A DNA stretch of 16,952 nucleotides from an uncultured bacterium (lineage in GTDB: Bacteria > Actinomycetota > Coriobacteriia > Coriobacteriales > Coriobacteriaceae), in assembly GCA_905216145.1 (NCBI GenBank), contig CAJMST010000031.1, forward strand, positions 1-16,952, written 5' to 3'. Position 1 is the stretch's first letter. Every line of letters begins with the position of its first letter. Below the pieces are notes generated by a model. It searched no databases and had not been told where the DNA came from. It saw only the letters and a list, made by a program, of their open reading frames with translations. A program made the translations under genes and the position numbers. Shown here piece after piece: positions 12,966 to 16,952 of this stretch.

Positions 12966-14915
12966 ATGGAGTCATCCGCCTACCCGATGCTCTTTAGCCC
13001 GATCAAGGTCGGTACGACCGAGGTCAAGAACCGCGTCTTTATGCCGCCGGTGTCCACCAACCTGGCCGATCACGGCTATGTGACCGACGACTTGGTCGAT
13101 CATTACCGTGCCCGCGCCAAGGGCGGCGTGGGCCTCATCATTACCGAGGTCGTGACGGTCGAGCCCACCTATACCTATCTGCCGGGTGACATGTGCTGCT
13201 ACGACGACACGTTTATCCCCGGCTGGGAAAAGCTCGCCGCAGCCGTCCACGAGTACGGCTGCAAGATCATGCCGCAGCTCTTCCACCCCGCCTACATGGC
13301 CTTTAACATTCCGGGCACGCCGCGCCTGATCGCTCCGTCCTTTGTGGGCCCGTCCTATGCCCGCGAGGCGCCGCGCCCCATCACGGTCGATGAGATTCAC
13401 GAGCTCACGCATCAGTTTGGCGACGCTGCCGTGCGTATGCAGAAGGCCGGTGTCGATGGCGTCGAGGTCCATGCGGCGCACGCCCACGGTATGCTCGGCG
13501 GCTTTTTGACTCCGCTCTATAACAAACGCACCGACGAGTACGGCGGCTCGCTCGACGCCCGCATGCGCTTCTTGCTCGAGGTCATCGCCGAGATTCGCGA
13601 GCGCTGCGGCAAGGACTTCATCATCGACGTCCGTATCTCGGGCGATGAGTACACCGATGGCGGCCTGACCCTCAACGACATGATCTACGTCTCGCGTCGC
13701 CTGGAGAAAGCCGGCGTCGACATGATCCACGTGTCGGGCGGTACTACCATCAAGCGCGGCTCCGCGATTCCCGCCGCCGGTACGCAGCAGGCCTCGCATG
13801 CCGCCTGCTCGCGTGAGATCAAGAAGCATGTGAACATTCCCGTCGCCACGGTCGGCCGCATCAACGAGGCATGGATTGCCGAGGAGCTGATCGAGGACGG
13901 TGCTGCCGATATCTGCATGATGGGCCGCGCCAATCTGTGCGATGCCGAGTTCTGCAATAAGGCCGCTTCCGGCAACGCCGACGACATCCGCCCCTGCATC
14001 GGCTGCCTGCGCTGCCTGAACGGCATTATGTTCGGCAAGCGCATCTCCTGTACCGTCAACCCGGACGTGGAGCGCGACGAGGCCGGCTACGAGCCTGCCG
14101 CCGAGGCCAAGAACGTGCTCGTTGTGGGCGCTGGTCCTGCGGGCATGGAGGCAGCCTACATTGCCGCCAAGCGCGGCCACAACGTGGTGCTCGTTGACAA
14201 GCAGGATGAGCCGGGCGGCGAGATGCGCATCGCGGCCGTTCCGCCGGCAAAGCAGGAGCTCACCCGCGTGATCAAGTATCAGTACCGTCGTCTGGCCGAG
14301 GCGGGCGTGAAGTGCATATTTGGCACCGAGCTTACTGCCGAGGACATTCAGCGTGACTACGCGGGCTACGAGGTTGTCCTGGCTTATGGCGCCGAGCCCA
14401 TCGCTCCGGCTTTCATGCAGGGCTTTAAGCAGGTTATGACGGCTGACGACCTGCTGGGTGGCAAGGCTTTCCCGGGCAAGAAGATCGTCATCGTGGGCGG
14501 CGGCACCGTTGGCTGCGAGACGGCCGATTACCTGGCCCCGCTGGTCAACGACCTGTCGCCGGCCAATCGCGATGTCACCGTCATCGAGATGACCAAGACG
14601 CTCGCCGCCAACGAGGGCGGTGCCGGTCGCGCGGTGCTCATCACGCGCATGCTCTCCAAGGGCGTTCACGTGCTGACCGAGGCCAAGGTGACCGAGATTA
14701 CCGAGGACACTATCAGCTACGAAAAGGACGGCGAGGTCCACACCATCACCGGTGCCGATACGCTGGTGCTTGCCATGGGCTATCGTCCCAATACCAAGCT
14801 GGCCGACGACCTGGCTGCAGCCGGTGTTGCCACCCACGTGCTGGGCGATGCCCAGAAGTGCGGCAACATCCGCGATGCCATCGGCGATGGCTACAAGGTT
14901 GCCTGCGAGCTCTAG
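12966..14915 (+). CDS. Old-yellow-enzyme-type NADH:flavin oxidoreductase (2,4-dienoyl-CoA reductase/BaiH-like)
   Basis: This 649-aa cytoplasmic flavoenzyme has three parts. An FMN-binding TIM barrel (about residues 8-335) carries HAAH (His169, His172), NKRTDEYGGS and R-rich FMN contacts. A 4Fe-4S site follows with Cys344, Cys347, Cys350 and Cys362 (C-x2-C-x2-C-x11-C). The FAD/NAD(H) domain (about 383-645) has VVGAGPAG near 386-393 and VGGGTVG near 510-516. The family passes electrons from NAD(P)H through FAD and the cluster to FMN to reduce activated C=C bonds; relatives act on dienoyl-CoA, enoates, bile-acid and steroid enones. The substrate cannot be read here. The usual GYL tyrosine after HxxH is not seen. 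AAAGGAAG before ATG 12966 decides the start; the open frame to 12879 has no site. It is monocistronic, between terminators. Confidence 0.93.
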   Translation: MESSAYPMLFSPIKVGTTEVKNRVFMPPVSTNLADHGYVTDDLVDHYRARAKGGVGLIITEVVTVEPTYTYLPGDMCCYDDTFIPGWEKLAAAVHEYGCKIMPQLFHPAYMAFNIPGTPRLIAPSFVGPSYAREAPRPITVDEIHELTHQFGDAAVRMQKAGVDGVEVHAAHAHGMLGGFLTPLYNKRTDEYGGSLDARMRFLLEVIAEIRERCGKDFIIDVRISGDEYTDGGLTLNDMIYVSRRLEKAGVDMIHVSGGTTIKRGSAIPAAGTQQASHAACSREIKKHVNIPVATVGRINEAWIAEELIEDGAADICMMGRANLCDAEFCNKAASGNADDIRPCIGCLRCLNGIMFGKRISCTVNPDVERDEAGYEPAAEAKNVLVVGAGPAGMEAAYIAAKRGHNVVLVDKQDEPGGEMRIAAVPPAKQELTRVIKYQYRRLAEAGVKCIFGTELTAEDIQRDYAGYEVVLAYGAEPIAPAFMQGFKQVMTADDLLGGKAFPGKKIVIVGGGTVGCETADYLAPLVNDLSPANRDVTVIEMTKTLAANEGGAGRAVLITRMLSKGVHVLTEAKVTEITEDTISYEKDGEVHTITGADTLVLAMGYRPNTKLADDLAAAGVATHVLGDAQKCGNIRDAIGDGYKVACEL

Positions 14916-14946
14916 TCAACCCCTTTGCACCAATCGATTGCAAAAA

Positions 14947-14989
14947 GCGGCGGCTGCCCTGTGTGTTGGGCAGCCGCCGCCTGCGTTTT
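14947..14989. terminator. Bidirectional Rho-independent terminator
   Basis: A perfect 13-bp GC-rich stem (14947-14959 with 14968-14980) has an 8-nt loop. TTTT (14986-14989) lies to the right and AAAAA (14942-14946) to the left, so it can end both the flavoenzyme transcript and leftward transcripts from the GntR remnant. Confidence 0.85.
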
Positions 14990-15014
14990 GCCAAAGAAAG
15001 ATTATTGTCGGGCC

Positions 15015-15300
15015 CTAAATGCCTTTTGCTTCTGCTCCCTCCGCAATCATGTTGCGGTTATACACCAGGTGCAAATACATCGCGTCGTGCGCTGCGGTGG
15101 GGTTGCGCGCGGCGATGGCATCGGCCACGCCACGGTGGGTGCGGATGGTCTCCTCGACGAGCCTTTTTTGCCCGTTACGTCGATAAAGAGGGGAACGGAT
15201 GCCTTGAGCACACCCATCAGACGGGCAACGACGAGGTTGCCGCCATCCCAGGGCGGCTTCATGGAGTAGCGCACGTACGCATCGAATTTCTCCTCTCATA
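15015..15300 (-). pseudogene. GntR-family FCD-domain regulator, C-terminal remnant with frameshift
   Basis: Two consecutive - strand frames together match the C-terminal half of an FCD ligand-binding domain of a GntR-type regulator. The first (about 15292 down to 15170) reads MKPPWDGGNLVVARLMGVLK and on to PLFIDVTGK. The second (15163 down to the stop at 15015-15017) reads RLVEETIRTHRGVADAIAAR followed by NPTAAHDAMYLHL. The switch falls in a run of six T on the + strand (15164-15169, A6 on the coding strand); four or seven bases would restore one frame. A stop lies just upstream of the first part, and the N-terminal winged helix that binds DNA is missing. It is a decayed gene, probably once the regulator of a neighbouring metabolic gene. 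No function is expected now. Confidence 0.7.
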
Positions 15301-15312
15301 GATGCGTGGCGC

Positions 15313-15349
15313 AAAGAGCCCCGAGTTCATACGAGCTCGGGGCTCTTTT
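15313..15349. terminator. Strong hairpin, probable bidirectional terminator
   Basis: AAAGAGCCCCGAG (15313-15325) pairs perfectly with CTCGGGGCTCTTT (15336-15348) around a 10-nt loop. TTTT follows on the + strand (15346-15349) and a shorter UUU lies on the - strand side. It could end leftward transcription from the ATPase gene or insulate the GntR remnant. Confidence 0.7.
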
Positions 15350-15371
15350 CGTCTAGATTGGGGACGCGTAG

Positions 15372-15490
15372 CCGGACGAAAGCGTGTTGCGTTTGGCGTA
15401 AAACCATACGAAAGTGCAATTTGCGTCTTATTTCCGAACGTAAAGCAGACGAAAACCGTTTACGTCTGCTTTAAATCCGTACGAAAACGG
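15372..15490. repeat. Four degenerate repeats, unit CC(G/A)NACGAAAG
   Basis: Related starts occur at 15372 (CCGGACGAAAG), 15404 (CCATACGAAAG), 15434 (CCGAACGTAAAG) and 15477 (CCGTACGAAAAC), spaced 32, 30 and 43 nt. The third unit carries an 11-bp perfect stem (15441-15451 with 15463-15473). The fourth holds the palindrome GAAAACGGTTTTC. This fills most of the 169-nt gene-free stretch after the ATPase stop. Function is unknown. Confidence 0.45.
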
Positions 15491-15518
15491 TTTTCATCTT
15501 GCAGGGCAGTTGTCGTTT

Positions 15519-16610
15519 CTACAGTTCAACTTCCAGTTCGGCTTTGTGCTCGTAGAGGTAGTCGCGCATGTAGGGGATGGCAAATGAGACCTTGCCGTAC
15601 GAAGGAGCCTCGATAATCGATTCTCTTAACAGGCGGCTGCGGACGGAGCTCACCTGTTGAGGCGTTTTGTTCAGGGCATCGGCAACCATGCTGGTCGAGC
15701 TCGTCTGCCCCAAAGACGCCATGCTCAGCAGATAAGCGATGCACGTGGGCGGAATGCGCTGCAGCGCGGGCTCAATCACCATGGCGCAGAAGCGTTCGCG
15801 TGCCGTTGCAATGCCACGCTCGGCTTCTTCTTCTCCAATAATCGCTGTGTGTGCACGTCTTGCCAACTGCCATGCGTAGTATCCAACGAGTTGGATCATG
15901 AAAGGATAGCCTTGCGTTGCCTCGGCAAGTTGGCCGGCAATACCTGGCTGCAACTCCATGCCAGACGCTTCAATGGTTTCCTCGAGGGAGTACGACACTT
16001 CGGTTACTGCCACAGCCTTCAGATCAAAGGGGAGGGCACGGCGCAAAAACGCAAGTGTCTTTCCGTTGATGATGCTTTCAATCATCGAAGGCGGCCCAGC
16101 AAAAACAAAGGCGATATCAAGGTCTTCGCCGATAACCTGCTGAATCGCAATGGAGAGCGTTCGGACCTCATCGAGCTCTGCGTCTTGAACTTCGTCGAGA
16201 GTGATGAGCAGGCCATTTCCATTCTTGGATATTGTCTGTCTCATGGCGTCGCGTAGCGATGGGCCGATTCGCTCAATATCTATGCTGCCGATGGATATGC
16301 CAGCTACGGTGGGCTCAAATCTGGCGTGTTTGGCCTGGAATTTGGGCTGCAGCTGTTCGAGAATGCGCTGGCAAAGTCCCTCGGTTGCGACCTCTTTTAT
16401 GACCGTCCAGCCACGGCTTTGCGCCAAACGTGAGCACTCGTCAAGGAGGACCGTCTTGCCCGTTCCACGGACGCCGGCTATGCGCATTAGGCGCCCAGGG
16501 GCACCAGGCCCGTTGGTGAGGCCTTCACTGAATTCTTCAAGTACATCTTCGCGGCCGATAATCGTGGGAGGTGTTTTACCTGCTGTGGGCTTAAAAGGGT
16601 TTGTTTGCAT
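15519..16610 (-). CDS. Orphan AAA/ORC-Cdc6-like ATPase with C-terminal winged helix
   Basis: This 363-aa cytoplasmic protein resembles stand-alone P-loop ATPases of the AAA_16/ORC-Cdc6-like (STAND-related) group. Walker A is GVRGTGKT (residues 46-53), Walker B is LLITLDEVQD with D139/E140, a sensor-1-like FVFAGPPS lies at 169-176, and a possible arginine-finger region FLRRALPF at 188-195. A helical lid reaches to about 280. The last 80 residues form a probable winged helix (ADALNKTPQQVSSVRSRLLR, 310-329) that could bind DNA. ATG 16610 has AAAGGTGG just before it; GTG 16619 is also in frame but lies inside that site. No partner gene is visible in the window. The region just upstream holds a 10-bp phased repeat array, a possible binding site for the protein itself. 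Function is unknown; defence, mobile-element and replication-linked roles are all possible for this group. Confidence 0.85.
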   Translation of the reverse strand: MQTNPFKPTAGKTPPTIIGREDVLEEFSEGLTNGPGAPGRLMRIAGVRGTGKTVLLDECSRLAQSRGWTVIKEVATEGLCQRILEQLQPKFQAKHARFEPTVAGISIGSIDIERIGPSLRDAMRQTISKNGNGLLITLDEVQDAELDEVRTLSIAIQQVIGEDLDIAFVFAGPPSMIESIINGKTLAFLRRALPFDLKAVAVTEVSYSLEETIEASGMELQPGIAGQLAEATQGYPFMIQLVGYYAWQLARRAHTAIIGEEEAERGIATARERFCAMVIEPALQRIPPTCIAYLLSMASLGQTSSTSMVADALNKTPQQVSSVRSRLLRESIIEAPSYGKVSFAIPYMRDYLYEHKAELEVEL

Positions 16611-16630
16611 GTGAGCCACCTTTGCTCAAG

Positions 16631-16700
16631 ATAAAGCAAGATATAGCAAAGTATCGCAAGATATAGCAAAGTATAGTGAGATATAGCAACGTATAGCGCT
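16631..16700. repeat. Seven tandem 10-bp direct repeats upstream of the ATPase
   Basis: Seven consecutive 10-bp units run from 16631: ataaagcaag, atatagcaaa, gtatcgcaag, atatagcaaa, gtatagtgag, atatagcaac and gtatagcgct. They alternate so that a 20-bp period is even stronger. They end 20 nt before the ATPase start on the - strand. On that strand they also contain TATACT-like sequences that could serve as a -10. The one-turn spacing suggests cooperative protein binding on one face of the helix, as in an operator or iteron array. Confidence 0.75.
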
Positions 16701-16952
16701 GTTTGCGGGTTCTTACGGTGGTGCTATTTTCCGAATGCCGCGCGGATAAAGCGCTGGGCGAACAGCTTGTTGGCAACTCACGAGGGCTCAGGGTGCCAAT
16801 TTGGGATGGAGTAGTGCTGTGCCACGAATAGGGCCTATCTACTACGTTTAAGCCGCAGAGGTCAACCATAGCCGGCTTTTTCGAAAATCGACAAGCTGTC
16901 TACCTGCACTGATAATTGTTCTCGGGGGAAGCGGGCACTGCGGGGCGCGGCA
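16701..16952. other. Stretch without a supported gene
   Basis: About 250 nt at the right edge. Short open frames exist on both strands, but none has a ribosome site, family match or convincing composition. A gene may begin beyond the window. Confidence 0.4.

Noticed and set aside
12972..14837. Open frame on the - strand opposite the flavoenzyme (621 codons)
   Set aside because: It is low-complexity antisense translation with no ribosome site or family features, fully covered by a well-supported + strand gene.
15302..15616. 104-codon + strand frame after the GntR remnant
   Set aside because: It crosses a strong hairpin and the degenerate repeats, then runs antisense into the ATPase. It is Arg/Val-rich with no domain or start signal.
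16631..16700. CRISPR array
   Set aside because: Units are 10 bp and directly adjacent, with no unique spacers and no cas genes.
16712..16833. Short + strand frame ending near 16829 (reads like LGEQLVGNSRGLRVPIWDG)
   Set aside because: It has no ATG start, no ribosome site and no family match, and it is too short to support as a gene or remnant.

Overview
The window is about 17 kb of high-GC, gene-dense bacterial chromosome. The gene content, codon use and style of intergenic repeats suggest the class Coriobacteriia (Actinomycetota), most likely a gut Collinsella. That placement is inferred from protein character; no phylogenetic marker was read. I see no rRNA, tRNA or CRISPR array.

Region 1 (1-690): a terminator, then a gene-poor stretch holding a long imperfect inverted repeat (arms 73-107 and 266-300), then a stand-alone 82-aa HPr phosphocarrier. 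Its active-site His15 is kept, but position 46, the regulatory serine of classical HPr, is an aspartate.

Region 2 (736-4212): a ferrous-iron uptake cluster on the + strand: feoA, a second feoA, feoB and a small FeoB-associated Cys-rich membrane protein. A perfect 14-bp inverted repeat lies before the first feoA. A DtxR/IdeR-like box matching 15 of 19 consensus positions lies in the feoA2-feoB gap, which suggests separate iron control of feoB.

Region 3 (4355-12857): a complete Kdp high-affinity potassium system. kdpD and kdpE, the sensor kinase and response regulator, are on the - strand and overlap by 8 bp. They diverge from kdpF-kdpA-kdpB-kdpC on the + strand. The shared 244-bp divergent region carries an 11-bp direct repeat that could be a KdpE site. 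kdpA, as sequenced, has a -1-type frameshift inside its first membrane helix: codons from ATG 8221 and the rest of the protein (open from 8292) are in different frames. The whole Kdp locus is bracketed by two same-orientation copies of a 67-nt hairpin element (4373-4439 and 12781-12847; 62 of 67 bases identical).

Region 4 (12966-15300): a 649-aa old-yellow-enzyme-type NADH:flavin oxidoreductase with FMN, 4Fe-4S and FAD/NAD modules, a strong bidirectional terminator, and the decayed C-terminal remnant of a GntR/FCD regulator on the - strand.

Region 5 (15313-16952): an orphan AAA/ORC-like ATPase with a C-terminal winged helix on the - strand. Degenerate repeats lie downstream of it. A seven-unit array of exactly 10-bp direct repeats lies just upstream of its start. 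This end looks less GC-rich than the rest and may be acquired. No complete new system is proven. The best candidates for follow-up are the ATPase with its phased repeats, the paired hairpins around kdp, the kdpA frameshift and the HPr with Asp46.
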